In this document: positions 1 to 6,885 of the stretch, piece after piece
Numbering within the stretch: position 1 is the stretch's first letter
Layout: every line of letters begins with the position of its first letter
Assembly (NCBI GenBank): GCA_026770585.1
Contig: MU646561.1
Span: 422,178 to 444,087 of the forward strand
Origin: Baffinella frigidus
Taxonomy: Eukaryota; Cryptophyceae; Cryptomonadales; Baffinellaceae
Reading direction: 5' to 3'
DNA length: 21,910 nucleotides
Translations under genes and position numbers: made by a program
The notes under the pieces: generated by a model
What the model was told of the DNA's origin: nothing
Databases searched by the model: none
What the model saw: the letters and a program-made list of their open reading frames with translations, nothing else

Positions 1-552
1 AGGATTTAGGGTTTATGGTTCAGGATGAAAGGTTGAGGGCGTAGGGTGTAGGGTTTAGGGGTTGGGGTTCAAGGGTTAGGGTTTAGGATGTAGGGTGTAT
101 AATGTAGGGTGTAAGGTGTAGGGTTTAGGGTTTAGAGTTTAGGGTTTAGGGTTTGGGGTTTAGGGTTTAGGGTTTATTAGGGTTCAGGGTTTAGGATTTA
201 GGGAGCACGGTGCAGGGTTTAGGGTTTAGGGTTTAGGGTGTAGGGTTTGAGGTTGAGGGTTTAGTGTTGAGTGTTTTGGGCTGAGGGTTTGGGTTCAGGG
301 TTGAGAATTTAGGGTTTAGAGTTTAGGGTTCAGGGTTTGTGTTTTAGGGTTCGGAGTTGAGAGTTTAGGGTTTCAGGTTTAGTGTTGAGGGTTGAGGGTA
401 TAGGGTTTAGGGTTTAGGATTTAGGGTTTATGGTTCAGGATGAAAGGTTGAGGGTGTAGGGTGTAGGGTTTAGGGGTTAAGGTTCAAGGGTTAGGGTCTA
501 GGATGTAGGGTGTAGAATGTAGGGTGTAGGGTGTAAGGTGTAAGGTTTAGGG
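1..552 (+). repeat. Direct repeat of about 135 bp at 415-bp spacing inside the array
   Basis: Positions 1-135 and 416-552 share the same irregular order of variants: a TTTATGG and TTCAGGATGAAAGG stretch, then TGTAGGG units, GGGGTT and GGATGTAGGG. Degenerate 7-mers would not repeat in that order by chance, so this is a duplication of already diverged sequence, like a higher-order satellite unit. Similarity fades after about 135 bp. Confidence 0.75.
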
Positions 553-970
553 TTTAGGGTTTAGGGTTTAGGGTTCAGGGTTTAGGTGTTTGGGTTTAGC
601 TTTCAGGATTTCAGGTTTAGGGTTTAGGGTTTAGGATTTAGGGTTTAGGGTTTAAGGTTCAGGGTCTAGGTTTGAGGGTTTAGGGTTTGGAGTTTGGGGT
701 TTGGGGTTTGGGTTTAGGGTTAGGGGGTCGAGCATAGGGTTTAGGGTTTAGGGTTTAGGGTTTAGGGTTTAGGGTTTAGGGGTTAGGGTTTAGGGTTTAG
801 GGTTTAGGGTTTAGGGTTTAGGGTTTAGGGTTCAGGGTTTAGGGTTTAGGGTGTTGATTGTATGGTGTAGGCTGTAGGCTGAAGGATGTAGGGTGCAGAG
901 TGCAGGGTGTAGGGTGTAGGGTGCAGGGTGTTGGGTTTAGGGTGTAGGGTGTAGGCTGTAGGGTGTATGG
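1..970 (+). repeat. Degenerate telomere-like array, TTTAGGG/TGTAGGG
   Basis: Almost continuous 7-mer units of the form TTTAGGG with variants TGTAGGG, TTCAGGG, TTGAGGG and TTTGGGG. The longest uninterrupted TTTAGGG run is near 738-840. Towards 850-965 the unit becomes TGTAGGG or TGCAGGG. The G-rich strand is the plus strand, so a true chromosome end would lie to the right. The array instead runs into mobile elements at about 975, so it is interstitial or subtelomeric. A segment of about 135 bp at the start recurs at 416. Confidence 0.9.
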
Positions 971-976
971 AATACT

Positions 977-1107
977 TAAGGGGTTACTCGAAACCAAGCA
1001 AACGCACTGCCCCTAGGGTGGTCATATGCGCCTAGGACAAGCTTTACTGTATGACCTTAAGGTTATGAGATGGTGCGTGTCCTCAATTTCGAGTTACCCC
1101 TGCCCTA
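977..1107. mobile_element. Foldback element, family E
   Basis: Imperfect terminal inverted repeats: the left end reads AAGGGGTTACTCGAAA and the right end TTTCGAGTTACCCCTG. About 130 bp, no coding capacity. The interior contains CCTAGGGTGGTC and GCCTAGGAC, the core vocabulary of families A and B. Similar single ends lie near 10,299 (GGGGTTACTCGCGATTAAG). It sits directly between the telomere-like array and an A copy. Confidence 0.5.
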
Positions 1108-1227
1108 CAGGGGTACCTCGCTCATAAGAAACGCCCACCCCCATAGGATCACCTTAGGGCCCTAGGCATAGGCCTACTGTAGGGTCCTAGGGGGGGGGCG
1201 GTTTCTTATGAGCGAGGTACCCCTGTA
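1106..1227. mobile_element. Family A MITE, full length
   Basis: 122 bp including the flanking TA on each side. The terminal inverted repeat starts CAGGGGTACCTCGCTCATAA and reads back as its complement at the right end. The interior is itself nearly palindromic (CCTAGG and GGGCCCTAGGC motifs with a C-run and a matching G-run), so the whole element can fold into one hairpin. No ORF of its own. The TA flank suggests a Tc1/mariner-like or Harbinger-like DNA transposase acting in trans; none is encoded here. Its right TA is also the left TA of the next element. Confidence 0.88.
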
Positions 1228-1330
1228 TCCCTTAAATGGCCAGTGGCTAATTCGCTCCTACCGTAGGGCACTTGTAGGATCCTAGGACTTGCGGAGGGTC
1301 AAATATAACCCCCTGGCCACTTAATGGGTA
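1226..1330 (-). mobile_element. Family B MITE, reverse orientation
   Basis: 105 bp, the same length as four other B copies. Ends are TATCCCTTAAATGGCCAG and its near-complement ending ACTTAATGGGTA. The GGTCAAAT-like segment that follows the left end in other copies is here near the right end, so it lies reversed. It shares its left TA with the A copy before it. Confidence 0.75.
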
Positions 1331-1353
1331 GCTTATCCTGGGGATGCAGAGAA

Positions 1354-1598
1354 GGTCCTTGAGGTCCTTTAGGTTCTTTGAGCTCCCAACATAGGCGGAC
1401 ACTGGAACTTGTTTTGCAGAAAAGCCATGCTTCTTTTTGGATCACACCAGGCCCCCCAGGGACTTTAGCCGGTTTCTGCCGTGATCCTTTTGCAACGGGG
1501 GGCCTGATGTGATCCGAAAGGAAGCACGGCCTTTCTGCAGGATACGTTCCGGTGTCCGCCTATGTTGGGAGCTCGAAGAACCAACAGGACCTAAAGGG
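1354..1598. mobile_element. Two family D units head to head (large inverted repeat)
   Basis: A minus-strand D unit (1,354-1,456) and a plus-strand D unit (about 1,499-1,598) lie as an inverted pair with about 40 bp between them. Each contains the D hallmark CCCAACATAGGCGGACACC (or its complement), a CTGCAGAAAAGC-like block and a GGATCACAYCAGGCC block. At the outer ends are tandem CCTAAAGGA units. The spacer holds GCCGGTTTCTGCCGTGATCC, also seen beside D units near 18,545 and 20,546. Open frames here (for example 1,509-1,769) are translations of the repeat. Confidence 0.8.
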
Positions 1599-1677
1599 AC
1601 GGGCAGAGACAGGGGTGTTCTGAACGCTACACGCAACCGCGTCTCCGAGACAGGCGTATCTTTCGTTAGGTTTGCTG

Positions 1678-1730
1678 ACAGAGAGATTGATAATTTATTG
1701 CCAAACGATCAGCGTGACACGTGGTACATG
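1678..1730 (+). repeat. Dispersed repeat, inverted partner at 17,456-17,508
   Basis: A block containing GAGAGATTGATAATTTATTG followed by CCAAAC occurs here and as its reverse complement at about 17,477-17,503, with weaker similarity on the right (CAGCGT). Function unknown. Confidence 0.7.
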
Positions 1731-1777
1731 TATGTCTCGAGTGACATGTCAAGGCTTGGCAACCTGTGAGTCAACAG

Positions 1778-1829
1778 TACTGTAGGGTCCCAGGGGGAAG
1801 CACTTTCTTATGAGCGAGGTACCCCTGTA
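1778..1829. mobile_element. Family A MITE, right half only
   Basis: Begins within the A core (TACTGTAGGGTCCCAGGGGG) and continues to a perfect right end, TTCTTATGAGCGAGGTACCC then CTGTA. The left half is absent, so this is a truncated copy 58 bp upstream of the next A copy. Confidence 0.75.
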
Positions 1830-1887
1830 GGGAAAGTACCCACACGAAGCCGCACCAAAGGCTTGTCTAGTCTAGTACTGTCTACTC

Positions 1888-2009
1888 TAGAGGGGTACCT
1901 CGCTCACAAGAAAGCTCCTCATCATAGGACCCCAGAGTAGGCCTACGCCCAGGGTCCTATGGTGGTCCTAGGGAGGGGGGCATTTTCTTATGAGCGAGGT
2001 ACCCCTGTA
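1888..2009. mobile_element. Family A MITE, full length
   Basis: 122 bp with both ends. The left end has a C-to-G change (GAGGGGTACC) and the stem carries a few substitutions, so it is an older copy than those at 5.3 or 9.5 kb. It is flanked by TA on both sides. Confidence 0.85.
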
Positions 2010-2017
2010 AGTACCCA

Positions 2018-2122
2018 CTGGTCCTTCAGTTCCTCTAGGTTCCAACCCCACTGGTCCTTCAGGTCCTTTAGGTTCCAACATACGCGGACACCGGAACTGG
2101 TTCTGCAGAAAAGCCATGCTGT
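2018..2122 (-). mobile_element. Family D unit with an expanded tail
   Basis: Minus-strand D unit with the hallmark CCAACATACGCGGACACC and CTGCAGAAAAGCCATGCT. The tail region is duplicated (GGTCCTTCAG...GGTTCCAACCCC, then GGTCCTTCAGGTCCTTTAGG), giving more CCTAAAGGA-type units than most copies. Confidence 0.75.
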
Positions 2123-2290
2123 GCGTTGGATGGCGGGGACGGGCGCGCCTCGCCGGCAGGCTGGCGGAGGGGGGGGGGAGAGATGGGGAGAGGGGAGGGA
2201 GAGAGAGGGGTAGCGGGAGAGAGAGAGAGGGAGGGAGAGAGAGAGAGGGAGAGGGAGAAGCGGTAGCCATGCTGTGCGTTTGATGGCAAA
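2112..2290. repeat. Polypurine tract between direct repeats
   Basis: 2,160-2,262 is almost pure G and A (GGGAGAGA-type units). It is flanked by a 22-23 bp direct repeat, AGCCATGCTGTGCGTT then KGATGGC, at about 2,113 and 2,266. Long open frames across it on the minus strand are low-complexity Ser/Leu/Pro translations, not genes. Confidence 0.8.
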
Positions 2291-2339
2291 GTGATCACTT
2301 TGGTCCTCCTGAAACCTAGCTTCCGCCACGCCGCCACTC

Positions 2340-2427
2340 TACAGGGGTACCTCGCTCATAAGAAAACGCCCACCCCCAGGACCCTGCAGTAGGGTGTGGG
2401 CGTTTTCTTATGAGCGAGGAGCCCCTA
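2340..2427. mobile_element. Family A MITE, internally shortened
   Basis: About 88 bp instead of 122. Both ends are present (left TACAGGGGTACCTCGC, right CTTATGAGCGAGGAGCCCCT), but much of the central core is missing. Its right end runs straight into a B copy. Confidence 0.8.
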
Positions 2428-2530
2428 TCCCCTAAGTGGGCAGGCAGTCAAATTTGACGGCCAAGAGGTCCTAGGCAGGTCCTAGGACCCTACGGTAGGG
2501 CGTATGGGCCTACTGGCCACTTAAGGGATA
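2426..2530 (+). mobile_element. Family B MITE
   Basis: 105 bp, ends TATCCCCTAAGTGGGCAG and CTGGCCACTTAAGGGATA. The interior has CAAATTTGACGGCCAAGAGG followed by two GGTCCTAGG motifs and CCTACGGTAGGGCGTATG. It begins where the preceding A copy ends. Confidence 0.85.
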
Positions 2531-2572
2531 GCCACAAGCGCTGCTGCGAACCGTGTGTTTCTGAGACCGACC

Positions 2573-2846
2573 GAGGCTCGTCACCTGTCCGACCGAGGCT
2601 CACAGTTGGAAGCATGGACTTTCTACAGAACCAGTTCCGGTGTCCGCCTATGTTGGGAGCTCGAAGAACCTAAAGGACCTAAAGGTCCCAGCAGAGATGC
2701 GCATCCTTTAGGTTATCTAAGTTCTTCGAGCTCCCAACATAGGCGGACACCGGAACTTATCCTGCAGAAAAGCCATGCTTCCTTTCAGATCACATCAGGC
2801 AGCACAGCATGTGAGCCTCGGTCGGACAGGTGACGACGAGCCTCGG
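2573..2846. repeat. Composite inverted repeat: H ends enclosing a D pair
   Basis: The sequence at 2,573-2,604 (GAGGCTCGTCACCTGTCCGA then CCGAGGCTCACA) is the inverse of 2,810-2,846. Between these lie two D units in inverted orientation (2,608-2,686 plus, 2,704-2,800 minus). The arrangement can fold as one large cruciform of about 270 bp. Confidence 0.8.
2608..2800. mobile_element. Two family D units tail to tail
   Basis: The plus-strand unit runs from GGAAGCATGG through the hallmark to CCTAAAGGACCTAAAGG. The minus-strand unit follows after about 17 bp. The tails face each other, the opposite of the pair at 1,354-1,598. Confidence 0.8.
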
Positions 2847-2927
2847 TGGTTGACTAATGAAGGTATATATGGTCTCGCTTGTGCGTCGGGCCTTGGCCTC
2901 TGCGGCCTCTCTCTGCCCAAACGGGGT
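2810..2927 (+). repeat. Dispersed repeat, family H
   Basis: About 118 bp: GTGAGCCTCGGTCGGACAGG, then GAGCCTCGGTGGTTGACTAA, a TCTCGCTTGTG block, and GGGCCTTGGCCTCTGCGGCC ending in CCCAAACGGGG. Recurs at 11,199 and 14,357. No coding signal is conserved between copies and no terminal inverted repeats are visible. Confidence 0.75.
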
Positions 2928-2952
2928 GTTACAGCAGCGCTTGTTAATAGGG

Positions 2953-3102
2953 TAACGGCCTGAAGATGGGGTAGTCAGGACTACGGCATTGCCTAGGACC
3001 TCCTACCGTAGGCCGAGACTTTTTGGTCCTAGGATCCCTCGGCCTACGGTAGGAGGTCCTAGGCAATGCCGTATGCCTAACTACCCCATTTTCAGGCCGT
3101 TA
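2953..3102. mobile_element. Family C foldback element, near-perfect palindrome
   Basis: 150 bp. The left arm starts TAACGGCCTGAAGATGGGGT and the right arm ends with its near-complement (CCCCATTTTCAGGCCGTTA). The arms are about 65 bp and continue through CATTGCCTAGGACCTCCTAC and CGTAGGCCGAG. The loop is about 20 bp. The ends differ from A and B, but the CCTAGGACC and CCTACCGTAGG core words are shared. The 8 bp before it (AATAGGGT) also precede the second C end at 17,075, so the left boundary may lie slightly further out. Confidence 0.85.
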
Positions 3103-3130
3103 GCATATGAGTGTGTTGATGCGATCCTCA

Positions 3131-3199
3131 GGGAAGCAGGGCCCCTTTGCAGAAACAGTTCCAGCGTCCGCCTATGGCGGGAGTTTCAAGAACTGTAGG
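3131..3199 (+). mobile_element. Family D unit, degraded
   Basis: Recognisable as GGAAGCAGGG, TTTGCAGAAACAGTTCCAGC and GTCCGCCTATGGCGGGAG, then a tail reduced to AAGAACTGTAGG. Probably an old copy. Confidence 0.6.
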
Positions 3200-3280
3200 C
3201 TGGTGAGCCCTAACTAGCAGCGGAGAGAGAAAGCGTGTCAGGTGAAGCTTGGGAAAGAAGAGATGTACTCAGAAACAGAA

Positions 3281-3391
3281 GCTTGTGCCTATAAGGCCAC
3301 CAGAATGGACCTTATCAGCTTGTGCCTAGGAGGCCACCAGAATGGACCTTGTCAGCTTGTGCCTAGAAGGCCACCGGAATGGACTTTTACC
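3281..3391 (+). repeat. Tandem repeat, three 37-bp units
   Basis: GCTTGTGCCT then AAGGCCACCAGAATGGACCT occurs three times at 37-bp spacing (3,281, 3,318, 3,355) with small differences. 37 is not a multiple of three, so successive units fall in different reading frames, which argues against a protein repeat. Confidence 0.85.
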
Positions 3392-3485
3392 AAACTGGTC
3401 AAACTTACGACATGGGCTCTAAATGTCTACTCTGGCAGTCTCACAAAGCTGCAAGAACCTAACGGACCTAACAATGTGGCGTATA

Positions 3486-3590
3486 TACCCCTTAAGTGCC
3501 CAGGTAGGCAAATTTGACGGCCAAGAGGTCCTAGGCAGGTCCTAGGGCCCTACCGTAGGGCTTATGATCCTACTGGCCACTTAAGGGATA
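3486..3590 (+). mobile_element. Family B MITE
   Basis: 105 bp, with left end TACCCCTTAAGTGCCCAG and right end CTGGCCACTTAAGGGATA. The interior is nearly identical to the copy at 2,426. Confidence 0.85.
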
Positions 3591-3950
3591 AGGAAAACGC
3601 ATGGCGGCCATGTTGTTTCACACAGTCTCTCATTGCACATCAAGGTTTACTGTACATTTACACTGTAGTCTACACGACGAGAGCGCGGACCGTAGATGCC
3701 ATCGTGGGCGCGCCTGTCAATGCCGCACGCGCGCGAAGAAGGAGCTTGAGCGCGCGCGGGATTGGTTCTCGGCGAGGGGGGGTGGTGGATGGTGGATGGT
3801 GGATGGTGGATGGTGGATGGTGTTGTTGGTGAGTGACGGATGGTGATAGTGTTGGTGAATGTGCACCAAAGCACCAAAGCACCGAAGAGAGGAACGTGAC
3901 GCTCTTCCGACCGTTCACTGAGCGTGAATTTTTTTTCCGTTGAAACCTCG
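3591..3950. other. Gene-free stretch with a GGATGGT microsatellite
   Basis: Contains a GC-rich segment with CGCGCGCG-like words (3,700-3,765), about six copies of the 7-mer GGATGGT (3,781-3,822), and a CACCAAAGCACCAAAGCACC run at 3,864-3,883 that resembles the ends of the foldback element at 17,934-18,236. No convincing gene; the open frames follow the microsatellite. Confidence 0.65.
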
Positions 3951-4106
3951 CTTTTATCTCAGAAAAGGGATTTTTAAATTCGTTTTCTTAAGTCAATTCT
4001 AAATTCGTCAACTTAATATTTTCTCTGCGCATAAGTCCTTTAGTGACAAATTTGAAGGGGAGTTGACTTAAGAAAACGAATTTAAAAATCCCTTTTCTGA
4101 GATAAG
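3951..4106. mobile_element. Foldback element, family F
   Basis: Arms of about 45 bp (3,951-3,995 and 4,062-4,106). The left arm includes ATCTCAGAAAAGGGATTTTT and then CGTTTTCTTAAGTCAA; the right arm is its complement. The loop is about 66 bp and AT-rich. The gene-related sequence to its right stops at this element, so its arrival or a later rearrangement truncated that copy. Confidence 0.85.
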
Positions 4107-4288
4107 CTTTGGTTTGCGGGATCGAATCGGCGACGCTCGTCGGGGATGCAGACTTGTTGACCTTTAGGTCCTTTGACGAGGGCTTCGTCCTCAATTGGCG
4201 ATGCCGCAGGGGACATTCGGTTGACGACGCGCTCAGGCCAGATGTAGGTGCTCCCGTCGGTGGGGAAGATCAGATCTCTCCAAGGCAT
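4107..4288 (-). pseudogene. Broken copy of the MPWRDLIFPTDG gene
   Basis: On the minus strand an ATG at 4,288 opens MPWRDLIFPTDGSTY, identical over 15 residues to the start of the intact frame at 19,696, with similar DNA for some 30 bp upstream of the ATG. The match continues (AASPxEDEALV in both). Then a 16-bp insertion at about 4,157-4,174 shifts the frame. Beyond it, the matching peptide (SADSIP-like: TSVADSIP) continues only in the frame that matches the intact copy once the insertion is discounted. The inserted bases are two tail units of family D between TTGA repeats. Further 3' the copy is cut off by the F element. Function of the parent gene is unknown. Confidence 0.8.
4157..4177. mobile_element. 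Tail-only D insertion with 4-bp duplication
   Basis: TTGA, then CCTTTAGGTCCT, then TTGA. The paralogous site in the intact copy near 19,800 has one TTGA (as its complement) and nothing between. The 12 inserted bases equal the tandem tail of family D. The exact phase of the duplication is ambiguous by a base or two. Confidence 0.65.
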
Positions 4289-4336
4289 CCTTGCTCGCTC
4301 TTGATATGGTGGTGAGCTCTCTTGTCTTGGGCAAAT

Positions 4337-4416
4337 GCTTTCTCTGCAGTCCTTTCTACGGAAGGGCGTGTCGTTGGCATATGTTGGGAGAAATTAAAAC
4401 CTAAAGGACCTAAAGG
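4337..4416 (+). mobile_element. Family D-prime unit (D subfamily)
   Basis: Reads GCTTTCTCTGCAGTCC, CTACGGAAGGGCGTGTCG, GGCATATGTTGGGAG, AAATTAAAACC and then AGGACCTAAAGG. It shares with D the CTGCAG block, the TATGTTGGGAG block and the CCTAAAGGA tail, but the middle differs. Sister copies are at 15,133, 16,518 and 17,812. Confidence 0.75.
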
Positions 4417-5080
4417 GCAGCAGCGCGGCGGGGGCGGCAGGATCGTCTTCTTGGCAGAGAAGGGATGAAAGTGCTTGACACGGGTGGATCTCGGGTGAGG
4501 GAGACAATCTGGTCCGGATTCGAGGGTAAAGAGAGATCTGAGGTTGATGGGAATGGGATCAAGTCGTTCTTGAGCACACCATCGTGATCAAAATTCCCGA
4601 AGTTTTTTTCCAGATTTTCGGGGCAAAAAAGTTGATTCGGGGGTTGCGAGTCGGTTCCAAGTCCTGAAGTCGCAGAGGAGAATCACGTGGATTCAGGTTC
4701 TCACTTTACAACAGATTCATCAGAAAAGTTCTGAGAAAACCCTCCTTTTTAAAGTGACTTTACAAACGGGCCTCAAATGAGAATCTGAGAAATTTCCCAC
4801 GGAGGGGGCGACCGTTTTGCCCGTTCTCGACCCGGGGTTTGGCTGCGGCCAGGCTGAGAGGGGGGATCCGGTGGGGCAAGCATCCTGAGTCTGTGTTCCA
4901 AGGTGAGCCCCGCGCAGCGGCCCCACCATCACCCGATGCCCACCTGGTGGCACCCTGTTTTGGGGCTAGGTCTGCCTCAGTTGGGCGGGCGGACAATCAG
5001 GGTTGCGGGGGGCGGGCGGCGTGTCTGAGCCACGGAATACGATGGGGTACGCCCACTGAATTTTTGGTGCGGTGTGCGGC
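4417..5080. other. No gene recognised
   Basis: Mixed composition, AT-richer to about 4,760 and GC-rich after 4,800. Several frames stay open in the GC-rich part (for example 4,839-5,123), but two strands and several frames are open together and they run into a D unit. I see no motif, repeat or RNA gene. Confidence 0.4.
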
Positions 5081-5136
5081 ATGGTTCCGGTGTCCGCCTA
5101 TGTTGGGAGCTCGAAGAACCTAAAGGACCTAAAGGG
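5081..5136 (+). mobile_element. Family D unit, truncated at its head
   Basis: Starts at ATGGTTCCGGTGTCCGCC and runs to CCTAAAGGACCTAAAGG. The GGAAGC...CTGCAG head is missing, so about 55 bp remain. The tail-bearing end is the one kept. Confidence 0.75.
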
Positions 5137-5311
5137 CAGCCCAGCCCGGCAGGCTCGCGGCGTGGTGCTGGATCGGCACGGGGCCTCAGACGGGGGTCAG
5201 AGCAGGGCTGGTGGGGCCTTTCCAGGGCCGTGGGGGAGATGCGGCGGGCCTGAGGCTTGGAATCACACGGGACAAGCCTCCCGATTCGGCCAAGCAAGGT
5301 GCGCCCCACCC

Positions 5312-5433
5312 TACAGGGGTACCTCGCTCATAAGAAACCGCCTCCTCCTAGGACCCTACAGTAGGGCTATGCCTAGGGCCCTACGGTGGTCCTAGGGGGG
5401 GGGGCGGTTTCTTATGAGCGAGGTACCCCTGTA
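5312..5433. mobile_element. Family A MITE, full length
   Basis: 122 bp with near-perfect ends flanked by TA. The core has CCTACAGTAGGGCTATGCCT and GGTGGTCCTAGG followed by a 10-base G-run. Looks young. Confidence 0.9.
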
Positions 5434-5669
5434 CGCCTCGGGGAGCAGCGGGTGCGCCCAGCCGCGACCAGCCCTGAAACCCTGCATCTCAGACCCTGAC
5501 AGCACAGGTGCGGAGTGACTGTGCGCGGGCAACCCAGGCCCGTGCGCCCTCAGAATCCACCTCCCCGGGGCGCTCCAGTTGGGTTGGCACCCAAACGGAT
5601 TACAATGGTATTATTCAACCCACCCGCGCACAAGCCGCCGGATTAATTAGTCGCCTGGGACCTTCCACG
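5434..5669. other. No gene recognised
   Basis: GC-rich to about 5,590, then AT-richer. No repeat family, foldback or plausible coding frame seen. Confidence 0.35.
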
Positions 5670-5760
5670 TAGGAACTTCGTACGAAGCTTCGTACGAGCC
5701 CGTAGGAAATCCTAGGGTCCTACGAAGCCTTCGTACGAAGCTTCGTACAAGGGTTCCTGA
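5670..5760. repeat. Inverted repeat rich in TTCGTACGAAGCTTCGTACG
   Basis: The left arm TAGGAACTTCGTACGAAGCT then TCGTACGA, and a right arm with the same palindromic words, flank CCCGTAGGAAATCCTAGGGT. Related words occur at 7,533 (TACGAAGCTTCGTA), 7,858 (CGTACGAGCCCGTAGGAAAT) and 16,488. The words are self-complementary, so several alternative hairpins are possible. Confidence 0.7.
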
Positions 5761-6262
5761 CCGGATGAGATTGAGATGTTTTTAATCTGGGAAAACATGA
5801 TACCATTATCCACCCAAAGCGGCTCGTCATGTCAGCAAGTCAACCGGGTCACGCTCAAGTTCCCTCTTTACAACAGACATTTTTCATCTCGGAAAACATA
5901 ACCTCCTCAGCTCCCCGAATCTCGAAATCTGGTGTTGAAGAGTCTCAAAGGGGCTTTAAGTGGCCAAATTTCGTCAGGAAGTTGACTTCTACTCGTAGAA
6001 CCAAAGGTTTTGGCCCCTTTTCGGTCACAAGGGTCGACTCGACGGTCACAAGGGTCGACTTCGAACGTCCTAATTGACTGTCTTGCAATCATTTGGAACT
6101 CTTTTACGTACGGGTGATTTATTCATATGGGGTCCTAGGTGGTAAAGAAGATTGCAAATGGGGTCCTGGCTTCTTTTTTTCGATCTGGACAACCCAACGT
6201 CTCTTTTGATGGACGTGACCCACAACGTGACATTCTCTACGTGTTATAATCTCTTTACTACA

Positions 6263-6287
6263 GTCACGTGCGCTTCGCGCACGTGAC
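6263..6287. repeat. Perfect hairpin, 11-bp stem, TTC loop
   Basis: GTCACGTGCGC, TTC, GCGCACGTGAC. It is followed at once by a direct repeat of its left half (TTTACTACAGTCACGTGCGC at 6,287-6,308). Confidence 0.9.
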
Positions 6288-6317
6288 TTTACTACAGTCA
6301 CGTGCGCTTCCCGCCTT

Positions 6318-6352
6318 GGAAAAAACATGACGCTTCGCGTCATGTTTTTTCC
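6318..6352. repeat. Perfect hairpin, 16-bp stem, TTC loop
   Basis: GGAAAAAACATGACGC, TTC and the exact complement of the stem. It has the same GC-TTC-GC tip as the hairpin at 6,263 although the stems differ. On the plus strand the stem ends in a T-run, so a terminator-like reading is possible, but no gene ends here. Confidence 0.9.
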
Positions 6353-6384
6353 ATCTTGGATGGGCCACAGTGGTGTAGGTAGCG

Positions 6385-6441
6385 CCTTAATTCACGGGGC
6401 GTCCCTTAATTGGCGGGGCGTCCCTTAATTGGCGGGGCGTC
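6385..6441 (+). repeat. Tandem repeat, three 19-bp units
   Basis: CCTTAATTCACGGGGCGTC followed by two copies of CCTTAATTGGCGGGGCGTC. Confidence 0.9.
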
Positions 6442-6648
6442 TCTTCAAGTTCTCGACGGGGTGTTCGTGTCGGTACATGTAGTAAAGCCGTTGCTTATCC
6501 ATGGACTTTTAAAAGAAAGCATGACTTTTCCACGACCTGCTCGTGTCCCTTTTCTGGACACGACAAATATCTCAAAATCGAAGGACCCCATATGCATTCT
6601 TCTTTACCACATAGGACCCCATATGAATAAATTCCCCCTTTTACGTAC

Positions 6649-6885
6649 TATCCTCTAGCCGGTTTAAATAGGAATATAATCCCTTTAGAACATATTTTTT
6701 GGCCTGTAGTAAAGATCTCAAGATTTCATCGCAGCTCGATTTTTTTTAGCAGATTCTGGAGCTGACGGCCAAATCTCGAGGATCTGCGCTTTCAGATTTG
6801 AAAAAGGACAAAAATTAGGGGCAAAATTTTGCAGAGAACCCGAAATATAGATGGACACTTTATTTTTCAAACCGGCTAGAGGATA
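6649..6885. mobile_element. Foldback element of 237 bp
   Basis: Ends TATCCTCTAGCCGGTTT and AAACCGGCTAGAGGATA, exact complements over 17 bp and starting or ending in TA. The AT-rich interior has no foldback of its own. It abuts the 550-bp element on its left. Confidence 0.75.

Larger units (their letters stand above)
6102..6648. mobile_element. Inverted-repeat element of about 550 bp
   Basis: The left arm (about 6,102-6,175) contains TTTATTCATATGGGGTCCTA then GGTGGTAAAGAAG and GGGGTCCT. The right arm (about 6,580-6,648) is its complement with a few changes. The ends read TTTTACGTAC. The interior holds two perfect hairpins (6,263 and 6,318), a 19-bp tandem repeat (6,385) and several CACGTGAC motifs. 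I see no transposase frame. Confidence 0.7.

Noticed and set aside
1-970. True chromosome end
   Set aside because: Array is degenerate and its orientation on the plus strand would place the chromosome end to the right, where element-rich DNA follows.
1968-2337. Long overlapping minus-strand frames across 1,968-2,337
   Set aside because: They translate the GA-rich tract into Ser/Leu/Pro low complexity and cross a D unit and an A end.
3281-3391. Possible CRISPR-like or protein-coding tandem repeat
   Set aside because: Units are contiguous with no spacers, only three copies, and the 37-bp period shifts the reading frame.
5072-5395. 107-codon frame, plus strand
   Set aside because: Starts in a D unit and ends in an A MITE; the same RGTSLIRN- and MSEVPLY-like peptides appear in every A copy because they are translations of the inverted repeat.
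6318-6352. Bacterial-type intrinsic terminator
   Set aside because: Stem followed by T-run, but the T-run belongs to the stem itself and the context is eukaryotic with no gene ending here.
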